A DNA stretch of 25,859 nucleotides from an uncultured Muribaculaceae bacterium (GCA_910586595.1 CAJUJB010000040.1:1-25859); one strand, 5' to 3'. Positions 1 to 8,501 are shown, numbered from the stretch's first letter. Notes: generated from the letters alone by a model not told the origin. Program-made: numbers and translations.

Positions 1-32
1 CTCGCGCCGATGAGTGCTACTTTTTTATCCAT
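1..32 (-). CDS. NAD(P)-binding Rossmann-fold protein, N-terminal fragment
   Basis: Only the first ten codons are in the window, reading MDKKVALIGA from an ATG at 32. This is the beta1 strand and first glycine of a Rossmann dinucleotide-binding fold (GxxGxxG expected next). A NAD(P)H-binding oxidoreductase of the NmrA/atypical SDR type is the usual divergent partner of an HxlR regulator, which is the gene on the other side. The identity beyond Rossmann fold is inference, because the rest of the protein lies outside the window. An inverted repeat at 76-109 sits about 44 bp upstream of the start and could be its operator. Confidence 0.55.
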   Translation of the reverse strand, partial: MDKKVALIGA

Positions 33-75
33 AGTTTATGTTAGTGCGAATTATGTATTGTTTTGTTTTTCAATA

Positions 76-109
76 TTAGTTTACTTTATATACCGCTAAG
101 GTAAGCTAA
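76..109. promoter_or_regulatory. Inverted repeat, candidate HxlR operator
   Basis: The arms TTAGTTTAC (76-84) and GTAAGCTAA (101-109) are complementary at 8 of 9 positions and are separated by 16 bp. The repeat lies between the divergent oxidoreductase fragment and the HxlR gene, nearer the former. Similar TTAC/GTAA half-sites recur at 1692-1716 upstream of the lipoprotein gene, consistent with one regulator binding both. The assignment to HxlR is inference. Confidence 0.4.
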
Positions 110-231
110 AAGTTCGTATCTGCTTATAATCGGAGCAGATGTACGTTACTTTCATTGATGTTAGCAATGTTGATTCTCAGGCTGCGGGGCCACGACTTGC
201 TTGGTAAATTTAATATTAATTAAGGCAGGGC

Positions 232-262
232 TTGCATAAGCTGGGCACATTTCTTACTTTTG
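232..262 (+). promoter_or_regulatory. Bacteroidota promoter of the HxlR gene
   Basis: The -33 element TTG is at 232-234 and the -7 element TACTTTTG (TAnnTTTG consensus) at 255-262, with a 20-bp spacer. Transcription would begin near 269. This places the possible TTG start codon at 260 inside the promoter and favours the ATG at 290 as translation start. Confidence 0.7.
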
Positions 263-289
263 TGCACAATTAATGAGATTCAACGCAAT

Positions 290-667
290 ATGGAACGCCA
301 TTTCAATAAGAATGAGCTTTATCCTGATTGCCCTATCAGGAATATACTCAACCGCATAAGCGACAAGTGGACGCTGTTGGTTCTTTATACTCTAAATGGT
401 CATGAGTCGATGCGTTTCCGCGATCTTTCGGCCGAGCTACCCGACATTTCCCAGAAAATGCTGGTGTTGACTTTGCGCACACTCGAAACCGATGGATTTG
501 TGCGGCGCACGGTCTATGCCGAGGTTCCCCCGCGCGTAGAATACATGCTTACCGAGCGGTCGCACTCCCTTTTTCCAATAGTCAATGAGCTGATACAATG
601 GGCCAAGGAACATATGGACGAAATTCTGCTTGACCGCACCAAGGCTATGAGCCGTAAGGGGAAATAA
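290..667 (+). CDS. HxlR-family winged-helix transcriptional regulator
   Basis: This 125-residue protein is a small winged-helix regulator of the HxlR/YodB/HypR type, which bind DNA as dimers and often sense electrophiles or disulfide stress through an N-terminal cysteine. That cysteine is visible as Cys14 in YPDCPIRN. It is followed by the family signature ISDKWTLLVLYTL and the recognition region LPDISQKMLVLTLRTLE, then the wing VPPRVEYMLTERS. The length is normal for the family. The reading frame can be opened at a TTG at 260, but a promoter -7 box covers that position, so the ATG at 290 is chosen. It is divergent from an oxidoreductase fragment, the usual arrangement for this family, and probably represses that gene. 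The inducer cannot be told from sequence. Confidence 0.88.
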   Translation: MERHFNKNELYPDCPIRNILNRISDKWTLLVLYTLNGHESMRFRDLSAELPDISQKMLVLTLRTLETDGFVRRTVYAEVPPRVEYMLTERSHSLFPIVNELIQWAKEHMDEILLDRTKAMSRKGK

Positions 668-673
668 GCAAGA

Positions 674-699
674 CGCCCGCAAGCACTATGCCGCGGGCG
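674..699. terminator. Hairpin between convergent genes, possible terminator
   Basis: CGCCCGC (674-680) pairs perfectly with GCGGGCG (693-699) around a 12-nt loop. It lies between the convergent HxlR and lipoprotein genes. Neither strand shows a long U tract right after the stem, so it may be only a weak terminator. Confidence 0.4.
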
Positions 700-731
700 C
701 CCAAAGTGATAAAAGTCAGTTAGGATGCTGT

Positions 732-1625
732 TTATTGCTGTGCGTAGAGAGCCTCGGCAAGTCCTTTCACTCCGTCTTCTGCAGGGAGACCGGGGTATGC
801 CTCGATAAGCGCGGCAGTGAATGCTGCGGCATCGGGCTGGCTTGCGCGAAGGTCTTTGATTTTGTTGAGGTATTCGATGCGGAACCGTACGTCATCAACG
901 GTTGCGGGTGCGCCGTGGCCACCTACGAAGACACTTGCGCCGGTTGCGAGAATCTGCTCGAGTTCTGCCAGACGTGCGTCGATGCCTTCAATAGAAGATG
1001 CGTAGAGATTGTTGATGTGGCATTTAGAAGGTGCCCAGTGTGAATATACGGCATCTTTGCCGATGAGGATGTTGGCTCCGGGGAAATCGTTGGAGGCGCC
1101 TTTGTAGAATGTGAAAGGTACGCCGGCAAAAACGGCAGTGGAATCGAATGCCACTTCTTCAGCAGTGCCTGTAGGAAGGGCTACGATTGCATCGCCGTAT
1201 ACTTCGGAAAAGTGATTCATCATGCCGCTGTAGTCGGGGCCTTTGACAACTTCGGGCATGCCCTGGGGCATTACGACAGGAGCGTCGCCTGTATTGCCGA
1301 GGTGGAAATCGGCGATGCGGGTGGCGACGGGTTTGCCAAGTGATGCCAGATAGGTGTCGAAGTCAGTTGCGTTTACTTTAAAGAGAGGCTGCTCAAGTGT
1401 TACGAGCGAGTCAGCGCCTTCGATGATGAAGCTGGCGTCTGCCATCTCGTCGTCGGTAAGGTAGATATGGAGGCGATAGCCGTCGAGGTCGCGTACTTCA
1501 AAATTGCCGGCAGTGATTGAGTCGGCCGCAACGGTCTCGGTGTCAGCTTCTGAGTTGGTGTTCTTTTGCTGTGAGCAGGCTACCATGGCCAGTGCACCGA
1601 GCGTGAGGACAAGCAGTTTTTTCAT
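732..1625 (-). CDS. Lipoprotein with degenerate metallo-beta-lactamase-like fold
   Basis: The 297-residue product starts with a lipoprotein signal (MKKLLVLTLGALAMVAC, lipid on Cys17) and a short Asn/Glu/Asp-rich linker, so it should be anchored in the envelope. From about residue 40 the layout resembles the metallo-beta-lactamase hydrolase fold: a late segment ASVFVGGHGAPATVDDVRF matches the typical 'PGHG' strand-loop carrying the last metal ligand, followed by the terminal helix. The HxHxDH metal-binding motif expected earlier is absent; the equivalent region reads IADFHLGNTGDA. It may therefore be a non-hydrolytic relative or use an altered metal site. A conventional promoter (1658-1688) and inverted repeats at 1692-1716 precede it. 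The fold assignment rests on the C-terminal motif and is moderate; the function is unknown. Confidence 0.6.
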   Translation of the reverse strand: MKKLLVLTLGALAMVACSQQKNTNSEADTETVAADSITAGNFEVRDLDGYRLHIYLTDDEMADASFIIEGADSLVTLEQPLFKVNATDFDTYLASLGKPVATRIADFHLGNTGDAPVVMPQGMPEVVKGPDYSGMMNHFSEVYGDAIVALPTGTAEEVAFDSTAVFAGVPFTFYKGASNDFPGANILIGKDAVYSHWAPSKCHINNLYASSIEGIDARLAELEQILATGASVFVGGHGAPATVDDVRFRIEYLNKIKDLRASQPDAAAFTAALIEAYPGLPAEDGVKGLAEALYAQQ

Positions 1626-1657
1626 AACAGGTTGATTGGTTTTACGTTAATTTGTTG

Positions 1658-1688
1658 CAAAATTAGTGGTTCAATTATTGAAAACCAA
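1658..1688 (-). promoter_or_regulatory. Promoter of the MBL-like lipoprotein gene
   Basis: On the minus strand the -7 element TAATTTTG occupies 1665-1658 and the -33 TTG occupies 1688-1686, with a 20-bp spacer. The 5' leader would be about 25 nt. Inverted repeats at 1692-1716 lie immediately upstream. Confidence 0.65.
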
Positions 1689-1691
1689 TAC

Positions 1692-1716
1692 GTTACCTTT
1701 TAGTAAGTAACTTACT
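1692..1716. promoter_or_regulatory. Overlapping palindromes, candidate operator
   Basis: AGTAAGT (1702-1708) and ACTTACT (1710-1716) form a perfect inverted repeat around one A. GTTAC (1692-1696) and GTAAC (1707-1711) form a second, overlapping dyad. The site abuts the -33 element of the lipoprotein promoter. The TTAC/GTAA half-sites resemble those at 76-109, so the nearby HxlR protein is a plausible binder (inference). Confidence 0.45.
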
Positions 1717-1765
1717 TCAATAGCAATTTTGTGTGCCATAACGATTTACATCAAGTTAAATGATG

Positions 1766-2653
1766 TTAATTCGTTCCTTCTGATTTGCGGCTGCTTGAGC
1801 GGAAAGCTGTAGGAGACAAGCCCTTGTGTTTCTTGAAGAACTTGCAGAAGGCGGCCATCTCTGAGAAATGCAGCTCGGCGGAGATCTCTTGTATTGACTT
1901 GGTTGTGCCTTTGAGCAGATATGTTGCCTGCTGGAGAAGTTCGTCGCGGATGACGGCGTATGGAGTCTTGCCGAGTTTCGACTTCACCACACGTGAAAGA
2001 TGCTTGGCCGACACACACAGGCGCTCGGCGTAGAACTCAATGTTATGTTCTTCGCGGTAATGCTTCCAGACCAGTTTCAGGAAGCCCATGATGATTATGT
2101 CCTGGCGGGTGACGAGTCCGTCGCTTTTTTCTTCCGCCTGGCCTTTGCGCAACATCAGATTTCCAATCTCGAGCATGAAACTCCGGAAGTAGGTCTGGCA
2201 TGCCTCGGCGCGGTAGAAATGCTCAGTGTCGCTGAGGGTAGATGCGAAAAGCCGGAGGAGAGTCTCAAGCATAAGCACATCTTTTTCATCAAGCGGCAGC
2301 ATCGGGGCTGATCGTTTTTTGAACGACTCAGAGTTGGCCGGCTTCATGTCGTTGAGCGACTCATTGGTAAACTCGTAGTTAGGCAGGAGACACCAGGCCG
2401 CAATGTCGTCGCTCATTTCCAGGAAAGTGACCGGATCCCAAAGTAGAAGATCTACGAAATTACCTGCGTGGAGATGCATTTTTTCACTTCCGGCAGATAT
2501 GGTGAGCGAACCGGAACATACCAAGAGGAACATACGGCACTCCTGCACCGACTGGCCTTCTAGGCTCGAGAACTGCTCCGGGCGGATGAGCAATACTCTG
2601 TCAATTATGGAATTTTGAGGAGGGAACTTAGCGATAAGTTCAGCCTGTTTCAT
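1766..2653 (-). CDS. AraC-family transcriptional regulator
   Basis: This 295-residue protein has an N-terminal cupin-like sensing domain (about 1-150) and a C-terminal double helix-turn-helix domain. The first HTH is around IEFYAERLCVSAKHLSRVVK; the second includes SIQEISAELHFSEMAAFCKFFKKHKGLSP, with the family's closing 'F.R.FKK..G.SP..FR' pattern. The length is typical for the family. It is divergent from the tripartite RND efflux operon across a 180-bp spacer holding repeated AATATTGCG elements, so it most likely controls that operon and itself. The effector is unknown. The ATG at 2653 gives MKQAELIAKF and follows a plausible minus-strand promoter. Confidence 0.88.
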   Translation of the reverse strand: MKQAELIAKFPPQNSIIDRVLLIRPEQFSSLEGQSVQECRMFLLVCSGSLTISAGSEKMHLHAGNFVDLLLWDPVTFLEMSDDIAAWCLLPNYEFTNESLNDMKPANSESFKKRSAPMLPLDEKDVLMLETLLRLFASTLSDTEHFYRAEACQTYFRSFMLEIGNLMLRKGQAEEKSDGLVTRQDIIIMGFLKLVWKHYREEHNIEFYAERLCVSAKHLSRVVKSKLGKTPYAVIRDELLQQATYLLKGTTKSIQEISAELHFSEMAAFCKFFKKHKGLSPTAFRSSSRKSEGTN

Positions 2654-2675
2654 AGCTGTAGTTACTTTTTTTGTG

Positions 2676-2710
2676 CAAATATACGCTTAATGTGTAAATT
2701 GGAAAACAAA
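2676..2710 (-). promoter_or_regulatory. Candidate promoter of the AraC-family gene
   Basis: On the minus strand TATATTTG (2683-2676) matches the -7 consensus, with TTTG at 2710-2707 as a possible -33 element. The spacer is 23 bp, slightly long, so the -33 assignment is weak. Confidence 0.45.
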
Positions 2711-2763
2711 TATTGCGATTTAATTTACATTATTTCACAATATTGCGTACAATGGACAATATT
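2709..2763. promoter_or_regulatory. Direct repeats, candidate AraC-type operator
   Basis: AATATTGCG occurs at 2709-2717 and again at 2739-2747, exactly 30 bp apart, about three helical turns. A shorter related copy, ACAATATT, follows at 2756-2763 (the second copy is also preceded by AC). Direct repeats on one face of the helix suit AraC-type activators. They sit between the regulator and the efflux operon, just upstream of the operon's promoter. Confidence 0.45.
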
Positions 2764-2781
2764 CAGTTACGATAGCATAAG

Positions 2782-2810
2782 TTTGACGTCGGCTTCGAGA
2801 TGTAATTTTG
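2782..2810 (+). promoter_or_regulatory. Promoter of the RND efflux operon
   Basis: TAATTTTG at 2803-2810 matches the -7 consensus; TTTG at 2782-2785 is the likely -33 element. The spacer is 17 bp, shorter than the 20 bp seen elsewhere in this window, which fits an activator-dependent promoter. The ATG follows at 2834. Confidence 0.55.
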
Positions 2811-2833
2811 CGCAAACTTTATTATAACATTTT

Positions 2834-3973
2834 ATGGCACATAGGAATCATATTATTGCAATGGGTCTCATCGGCCTTTTTCTTGCTTCATGCGGGAATG
2901 GCAACGGTGACCGGCAGGCGGCCGCTCCGCAAGAGTATCCGCTGCTGGAGGTAAAGCCGGAAGACAGAAGCCTTTCGGTAAAGTATACGGCAGTCCTGGA
3001 AGGACGCCAGGATGTTGAGGTTCGCCCCGAAGTATCGGGTCTGATCACCAAGGTTTGCGTGGAAGAAGGTGCCCGTGTAAAGAAAGGACAGGTATTGTTT
3101 GTAATCAATCAGGTACCCTATCAGGCTGCATATCAGAAAGCCCAGGCCTCTGTGGCAACTGCCGAGGCTAACCTTGCCAATGCCAAGCTGAGTCTTGACG
3201 GCAAAGAAGAACTTTTCAAAGAAAAGGTAATCTCTGACTACGAACTCCGCACAGCCCGCAATGCTTATGCGAGTGCTGAGGCTGCATTGCTTCAGGCTAA
3301 GGCCGAGCTGCGCGATGCCGAGAACAATCTCTCATATACTGAGGTGAAGAGCCCGGTCGACGGTGTAGCCGGCATGACTTCCTACCGCATAGGCGCGCTG
3401 GTTGGCCCCACCATGAGCGATGCGCTTATATCTGTATCTGATAATTCACAGATGCACGCTTATTTCTCTCTTGCAGAGAAACAGGCCCTCGAGCTGACTT
3501 CGAAATATGGTTCTACTGATGAAGCTCTCAACTCCTTCGCACCGATCGGACTTGAACTAAGCGACGGTGAAATGTACGGAGAGAAGGGCAAGATCGATGT
3601 GATCAGTGGTCTCGTTGACAAGACTACCGGCGCAGTGTCGCTGCGTGCCAGTTTCCCCAATTCCGACGGCCGTCTTTTGAGCGGAGGATCGGCAAATGTG
3701 ATTCTGACTTATGACCGTCCGGCCTCGTTGGTCATTCCTCAGGGTGCGACCTATGAGCTCCAGAATAAGATTTTTACCTATAAGGTAGTTGACGGCACTA
3801 CGGTCTCAACCCCGATTGAGGTATTCAAAATCAATGATGGCAAAGAATATATTGTCCTCTCCGGAATCGAGGAGGGTGATACTGTTGTAGCCGAAGGTGC
3901 CGGTCTGCTCAAAGCTGGAACACGTGTGGTTGCCATGAAAGAAAATGGCGCTAAGCAGGAGGATAAAAAATGA
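2834..3973 (+). CDS. RND efflux periplasmic adaptor (membrane fusion protein)
   Basis: The 379-residue adaptor belongs to the AcrA/MexE family, which bridges an inner-membrane RND pump and an outer-membrane channel. A lipoprotein signal ends in LASC, with lipid on Cys20. Next come the barrel-sandwich half RPEVSGLITKVCVEEGARVKKGQ (lipoyl-like), an alpha-helical hairpin around residues 95-160 rich in Ala/Glu/Lys, the second lipoyl half (YTEVKSPVDGVAG), a beta-barrel domain and a membrane-proximal domain ending VVAEGAGLLKAGTRVV. The gene is first in a three-gene operon; its stop overlaps the next start (ATGA at 3970). The efflux substrate cannot be predicted, though drugs, bile acids or other amphiphiles are typical for the family. 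Confidence 0.93.
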   Translation: MAHRNHIIAMGLIGLFLASCGNGNGDRQAAAPQEYPLLEVKPEDRSLSVKYTAVLEGRQDVEVRPEVSGLITKVCVEEGARVKKGQVLFVINQVPYQAAYQKAQASVATAEANLANAKLSLDGKEELFKEKVISDYELRTARNAYASAEAALLQAKAELRDAENNLSYTEVKSPVDGVAGMTSYRIGALVGPTMSDALISVSDNSQMHAYFSLAEKQALELTSKYGSTDEALNSFAPIGLELSDGEMYGEKGKIDVISGLVDKTTGAVSLRASFPNSDGRLLSGGSANVILTYDRPASLVIPQGATYELQNKIFTYKVVDGTTVSTPIEVFKINDGKEYIVLSGIEEGDTVVAEGAGLLKAGTRVVAMKENGAKQEDKK

Positions 3974-6900
3974 ATATACAGAGATTTATTGACCGCCCGA
4001 TCCTGTCAATAGTCATTTCGGTGGTTATTGTTGTGGCCGGTGTCATCGGTCTGTCGGCTTTGGCCGTCGAACAATATCCCGACATCGCACCTCCTACAGT
4101 GCGTGTATCCGCAACCTATAGCGGTGCGAATGCAGAGACGGTGCAGAAGAGTGTGATCGTTCCTCTGGAGGAGGCCATCAACGGTGTCGAGAACATGACA
4201 TATATGACCTCCACCGCCAGCAATACCGGCAGCGGAGAGATAACTATATATTTCAAGCAGGGCAGTAACGGTGACATGGCTGCCGTAAACGTGCAGAACA
4301 GTGTGTCTACGGCTACGGCCCTCCTGCCTGCCGAGGTGACCAAGGTCGGTGTCACTACGCGTAAGCGTCAGAACAGTACGCTTATGGTATTCGGTCTTTT
4401 CAGCCCGAATGCCACCTACGACGAGACCTTCCTCACCAACTACATGAACATCAACATCAAGCCTGGTATACAGCGTATATCTGGTGTGGGTGAAGTGAAT
4501 GTGATGGGCGGCGCCTATGCAATGCGTATATGGCTCAAACCCGATATTATGGCTAAGTACGAACTTGTGCCCGACGATGTCACTGCGGCACTTTCGAGCC
4601 AGAATATAGAGGCATCGACCGGTGCCATCGGTGAGGATTCCGAGAATGTTTTCCAGTATACCCTCAAGTACCGTGGACGTCTTGAGGAGGAGAGCGAGTT
4701 TGAGGAGATTATCATCAAGGCCTTTGATGATGGACGTGTTCTGCGTCTTAAAGACATTGCCGATGTGGAACTGGGAGCTCAGAGCTATTCGTACAAGGGC
4801 TTTGTCAACGGTCTGCCCGGCGCAACGTGTATGATCAACCAGATCTCCGGCTCCAACGCTAATGAGATTATCATAAACATCGAGAAATATCTCGATCAGG
4901 TAGAGAAGAGTCTGCCCGATGATGTGGAACTGGTGCAGCTCATGAGTACTAAAACCTTCCTTGATGCATCGATCGATAAGGTTATCGAGACACTTCTGGA
5001 GGCAATTGTGCTGGTTGTGCTGGTGGTTTACTTCTTCCTCCAGAACCCACGCTCGACCCTCATCCCTACCATCAGTATATTTGTGTCGCTTATCGGTACG
5101 TTTGCCGTGCTCTATCTCGCAGGCTTCAGTATCAACCTGCTTACGCTCTTCGCGCTTGTGCTGGCGATCGGTACGATAGTCGATGATGCCATCATTGTGG
5201 TGGAGGCCGTGCAGACAAAATTCGACGAGGGCTACCGCTCGACTTATAGGGCTGCTGTAGACGCCATGAGTGGTGTATCGTCGGCGCTTGTGACCTCTAC
5301 ACTGGTCTTCATGGCTGTGTTTGTGCCTGTGTCGTTCATGGGTGGCACCTCGGGTGTGTTCTACACCCAGTTCGGTATTACAATGGCCGTAGCTGTGGGT
5401 ATTTCGGCTATCAACGCCCTCACCCTCTCGCCGGCATTGTGCGCGTTGCTGCTGCGCCCCAACCAGGTGCTTGAGCCGGGCCAGAAACTCGAGTTCTCAA
5501 CACGGTTCCGCCTCGCATTCGACGCGACCTTCAAGAAGATTGTGCGTAAATACGTCACCGGAGTGTTCTTCATCATCAAGCACAAGTGGCTCGGCTGGTC
5601 AACTTTGGCCGTGGCCTGCGGCCTGCTGGTTTGGCTCATGGGCACCACCAAAACCGGTCTTGTGCCGAATGAGGATACTGGTACGATATTCATGAGCTTC
5701 GACTCGCCTGCCGGCAGCACGCTTGCAGAGTCGGAGTCCATCATGCAGGAGATTCAGGCCGAAATCAAGGCAATGCCTCAGATCCAGAACTTCAATATGG
5801 TGACCGGCTTCGGTATGGCTTCAGGTAACGGTGCCTCGCACGGTATGTTCATCATCAAACTCAAACCTTGGGATGAACGTACGGGAAAAGATGATAATGT
5901 TGACGCCATCCGCAGTGAAATCTACCGTCGCACGGCTCATATAAAGAACGCCCGTCTGTTTATCTTCGCGCCTCCTATGATCCAGGGCTATGGCTCGGGT
6001 AACAGTTTTGATGTATACGTTCAGGACCGCTCAGGTAAAGGTTATGACGAGTTGAGTAAAGTGACCACCGACTTCCTCGAGAAGCTCAACCAGCGACCTG
6101 AAATCGAGATGGCCCAGACTTCGTTCAGCTCCAACTTCCCGCAGTATACAATTGATGTCGACGAGGCCATGTGCCAGCGTGCCGGAACTACCACAAGCGA
6201 GGTGCTCAATGTCCTCTCGGGCTACTTCGGCAGTATCTATGCATCAAACTTCAACCGCTTCACCAAGATCTACCGTGTCATAGTGCAGGCTCCGTATAAT
6301 TACCGCGACGGTATGGAGGCTCTCGACAATATATTTGTGCGCACTAAAGGCGGCATGGCTCCGATAAGCCAGTTTGTCAAGCTCACCAAGACCTATGGTG
6401 CGGAGTCGCTGATGCGCTTCAATATGTTCTCGGCTATCAACGTGCAGGGTATGCCCGCGGCCGGGTATAGCTCTGGTGATGTGATCAATGCCATCAATGA
6501 GGTGTCGGAAGAGACTCTTCCCACCGGTTTCGGCTTCGAGTTCTCGGGTATGACACGAGAGGAAGAGCAGACCGGCAGCAGTCATACAACCGTAATTATC
6601 TACGGCATCTGCGTTCTCTTCATCTACCTCATCCTCTGCGCCCTCTACGAGAGCCTCTTCGTGCCGCTGGCCGTGATTCTGTCAGTGCCGTTCGGCCTGA
6701 TGGGCAGCTTCCTCTTCGCTAAATTATGGGGCATAGAGAATAACATCTACTTGCAGACAGGTCTGATTATGCTTATCGGTCTGTTGGCCAAAACGGCGAT
6801 TCTCCTTACCGAGTATGGCACAGAACGTCGTAAGGCCGGTATGTCGCTCACACAAGCGGCAATGTCGGCAGCCTCGGTGCGTCTGCGTCCTATACTTATG

Positions 6901-7128
6901 ACGGCCCTTACCATGATCTTCGGCCTCCTTCCGCTTATGTTCGCCACCGGTGTTGGCGCAAATGGTAACACTTCGCTTGGTGTAGGCGTGGTAGGCGGTA
7001 TGATTATCGGTACAATCGGCCTTCTGTTTGTAACCCCGGCCTTCTTCATCACCTTCCAGTACATAGAGGAAAAAGTGATGGGCCGCCGTCGCAAAGAACG
7101 TGAAAAAGATAAAGAACTTTCAAAATGA
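3970..7128 (+). CDS. RND multidrug efflux transporter, HAE1 family (AcrB-like)
   Basis: With 1052 residues this is a full-length proton-driven inner-membrane efflux pump. It has 12 predicted membrane helices and two large periplasmic loops, with the N-terminal signature RFIDRPILSIVISVVIVVAG and VEQYPDIAPPTVRVSATY. The proton-relay aspartates in TM4 are seen in GTIVDDAIIVVEAV, and the TM10 lysine in GLLAKTAILLTEYG. The porter-domain motif GEVNVMGGAYAMRIWLKPD is also present. The sequence shows no truncation or missing relay residue. It overlaps the adaptor by 4 nt and the outer-membrane factor by 4 nt, so the three are translationally coupled. The partners confirm a complete tripartite pump. 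Confidence 0.95.
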   Translation: MNIQRFIDRPILSIVISVVIVVAGVIGLSALAVEQYPDIAPPTVRVSATYSGANAETVQKSVIVPLEEAINGVENMTYMTSTASNTGSGEITIYFKQGSNGDMAAVNVQNSVSTATALLPAEVTKVGVTTRKRQNSTLMVFGLFSPNATYDETFLTNYMNINIKPGIQRISGVGEVNVMGGAYAMRIWLKPDIMAKYELVPDDVTAALSSQNIEASTGAIGEDSENVFQYTLKYRGRLEEESEFEEIIIKAFDDGRVLRLKDIADVELGAQSYSYKGFVNGLPGATCMINQISGSNANEIIINIEKYLDQVEKSLPDDVELVQLMSTKTFLDASIDKVIETLLEAIVLVVLVVYFFLQNPRSTLIPTISIFVSLIGTFAVLYLAGFSINLLTLFALVLAIGTIVDDAIIVVEAVQTKFDEGYRSTYRAAVDAMSGVSSALVTSTLVFMAVFVPVSFMGGTSGVFYTQFGITMAVAVGISAINALTLSPALCALLLRPNQVLEPGQKLEFSTRFRLAFDATFKKIVRKYVTGVFFIIKHKWLGWSTLAVACGLLVWLMGTTKTGLVPNEDTGTIFMSFDSPAGSTLAESESIMQEIQAEIKAMPQIQNFNMVTGFGMASGNGASHGMFIIKLKPWDERTGKDDNVDAIRSEIYRRTAHIKNARLFIFAPPMIQGYGSGNSFDVYVQDRSGKGYDELSKVTTDFLEKLNQRPEIEMAQTSFSSNFPQYTIDVDEAMCQRAGTTTSEVLNVLSGYFGSIYASNFNRFTKIYRVIVQAPYNYRDGMEALDNIFVRTKGGMAPISQFVKLTKTYGAESLMRFNMFSAINVQGMPAAGYSSGDVINAINEVSEETLPTGFGFEFSGMTREEEQTGSSHTTVIIYGICVLFIYLILCALYESLFVPLAVILSVPFGLMGSFLFAKLWGIENNIYLQTGLIMLIGLLAKTAILLTEYGTERRKAGMSLTQAAMSAASVRLRPILMTALTMIFGLLPLMFATGVGANGNTSLGVGVVGGMIIGTIGLLFVTPAFFITFQYIEEKVMGRRRKEREKDKELSK

Positions 7129-8501
7129 AAATCCTACCTATTGCCGTAATATTAGCTTTCGGGTTGACCGGCTGTAATCTGTATAAGAATTACAGCCGCC
7201 CCGAGGGCATGCCGGTGGAGGAGCTTTACGACGACTCCACTATGGCAAGGGCGGATTCTGCTTCGTCGCTCGGCAAGCTTCCATGGCAGAATCTTTTTAC
7301 AGATCCTTGTCTTCAGGCGCTCATTAAGGAGGGCCTGGAATCCAATACTGATATGCAGATCGCCCTCCTCAGGGTCGACGAGGCTCGTGCCGGTCTTTCA
7401 GCCGCCAAGCTGGCTTATCTTCCGTCGCTCACATTGTCGCCCAACGGCGCTATAACCAGTGTCGACGGCGCGAAGGCTTCAAAGACTTATGAGATACCCG
7501 TGTCGCTCAGCTGGGAGATAGATCTCTTCGGTAAACTCAGAAATGCGCGCAAGGAGTCGCAGGCTCTTCTTCTGCAGCAATCTGCATATTCGCAGGCTGT
7601 CCGCGCCGAGGTGATTGCTACGGTTGCCAACAGCTATTTCTCTTTGCTCATGCTCGACAAGCAGATTGAAATAAGCAGTCAGACTATAGAGATATGGAAA
7701 GAACAGGTACGCACCATGGAGCTGCAGCTCAAGGTGGGCGATATAAGGGAGAATGCCCTTAGTCAGGCCAGGGCGAATCTCAACGGCTTGCAGGCGTCGC
7801 ACAGCACCCTGCTCAGACAGCAGCGCGAAGCTGAGAACTCGATATGCACTTTGCTGGGCGTGACGTACCGGCCAATCGAGCGCGGCTCGCTCGACACACA
7901 GACCATGCCGTCGGAAATCTCGGTTGGCTTACCCGTTGAGCTTCTTTCTGCACGGCCCGACGTGGTGCAGGCCGAGATGGCATTGGCGGCTGCGTATTAC
8001 TCCACCAATCAGTCGCGGGCGGCCTTCTATCCGGCCCTCACACTCGGAGGCTCGGCCGGCTGGACCAACGCGCTTGGCCAGGCCGTCAGCAATCCCGGAG
8101 GATGGATTTTGTCGGCGATCGGGTCGCTGGCACAACCCATTTTCCAGCGTGGAAAACTGATCTCCAATCTCCGCATATCTAAAGACGAGGAGGAGATTGC
8201 CAAACTCAATTACAAGCAGACTCTGCTCAATGCCGGTCAGGAGGTCAACGATGCACTGTTCGCCATCGAATCTTATGGTGATAATCTCCAGTTCCACACC
8301 GAGCAATGTCAGGCACTTGAAAAGACGGTGAAATCAAACGAAGTACTGTACCGCACCAATAATGCCACTTATCTGGAATTACTCTCGTCGCGTCAGGATC
8401 TGCTGAATTCCCGTCTCAATGTCGTGGCCGATAAGCTCAGTCAGCTTCAGTCGGTCGTGACCCTCTACAGGGCGCTTGGTGGCGGGGCTGAAATGGATTA
8501 A
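7125..8501 (+). CDS. RND efflux outer-membrane factor (NodT/OprM family lipoprotein)
   Basis: This 458-residue outer-membrane channel is of the TolC-like NodT family. It has a lipoprotein signal ending LTGC (Cys17) and two repeated outer-membrane-efflux halves. The expected family landmarks are present: LPWQNLFTDPCLQALIKEGLESN near residue 50, the SWEIDLFGKLRNA segment of the first repeat, LLSARPDVVQAEMALAAA opening the second repeat, and the closing helix around SNEVLYRTNNATYLELLSSRQDLLNSRLNVV. The length is standard for the family. The start overlaps the pump's stop (ATGA). A strong Rho-independent terminator follows at 8525-8565, ending the operon. Confidence 0.93.
   Translation: MKILPIAVILAFGLTGCNLYKNYSRPEGMPVEELYDDSTMARADSASSLGKLPWQNLFTDPCLQALIKEGLESNTDMQIALLRVDEARAGLSAAKLAYLPSLTLSPNGAITSVDGAKASKTYEIPVSLSWEIDLFGKLRNARKESQALLLQQSAYSQAVRAEVIATVANSYFSLLMLDKQIEISSQTIEIWKEQVRTMELQLKVGDIRENALSQARANLNGLQASHSTLLRQQREAENSICTLLGVTYRPIERGSLDTQTMPSEISVGLPVELLSARPDVVQAEMALAAAYYSTNQSRAAFYPALTLGGSAGWTNALGQAVSNPGGWILSAIGSLAQPIFQRGKLISNLRISKDEEEIAKLNYKQTLLNAGQEVNDALFAIESYGDNLQFHTEQCQALEKTVKSNEVLYRTNNATYLELLSSRQDLLNSRLNVVADKLSQLQSVVTLYRALGGGAEMD

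Noticed and set aside
260..289. Upstream TTG start for the HxlR gene
   Set aside because: The TTG overlaps the promoter -7 box (255-262), so it would not be transcribed from that promoter; the ATG at 290 fits.
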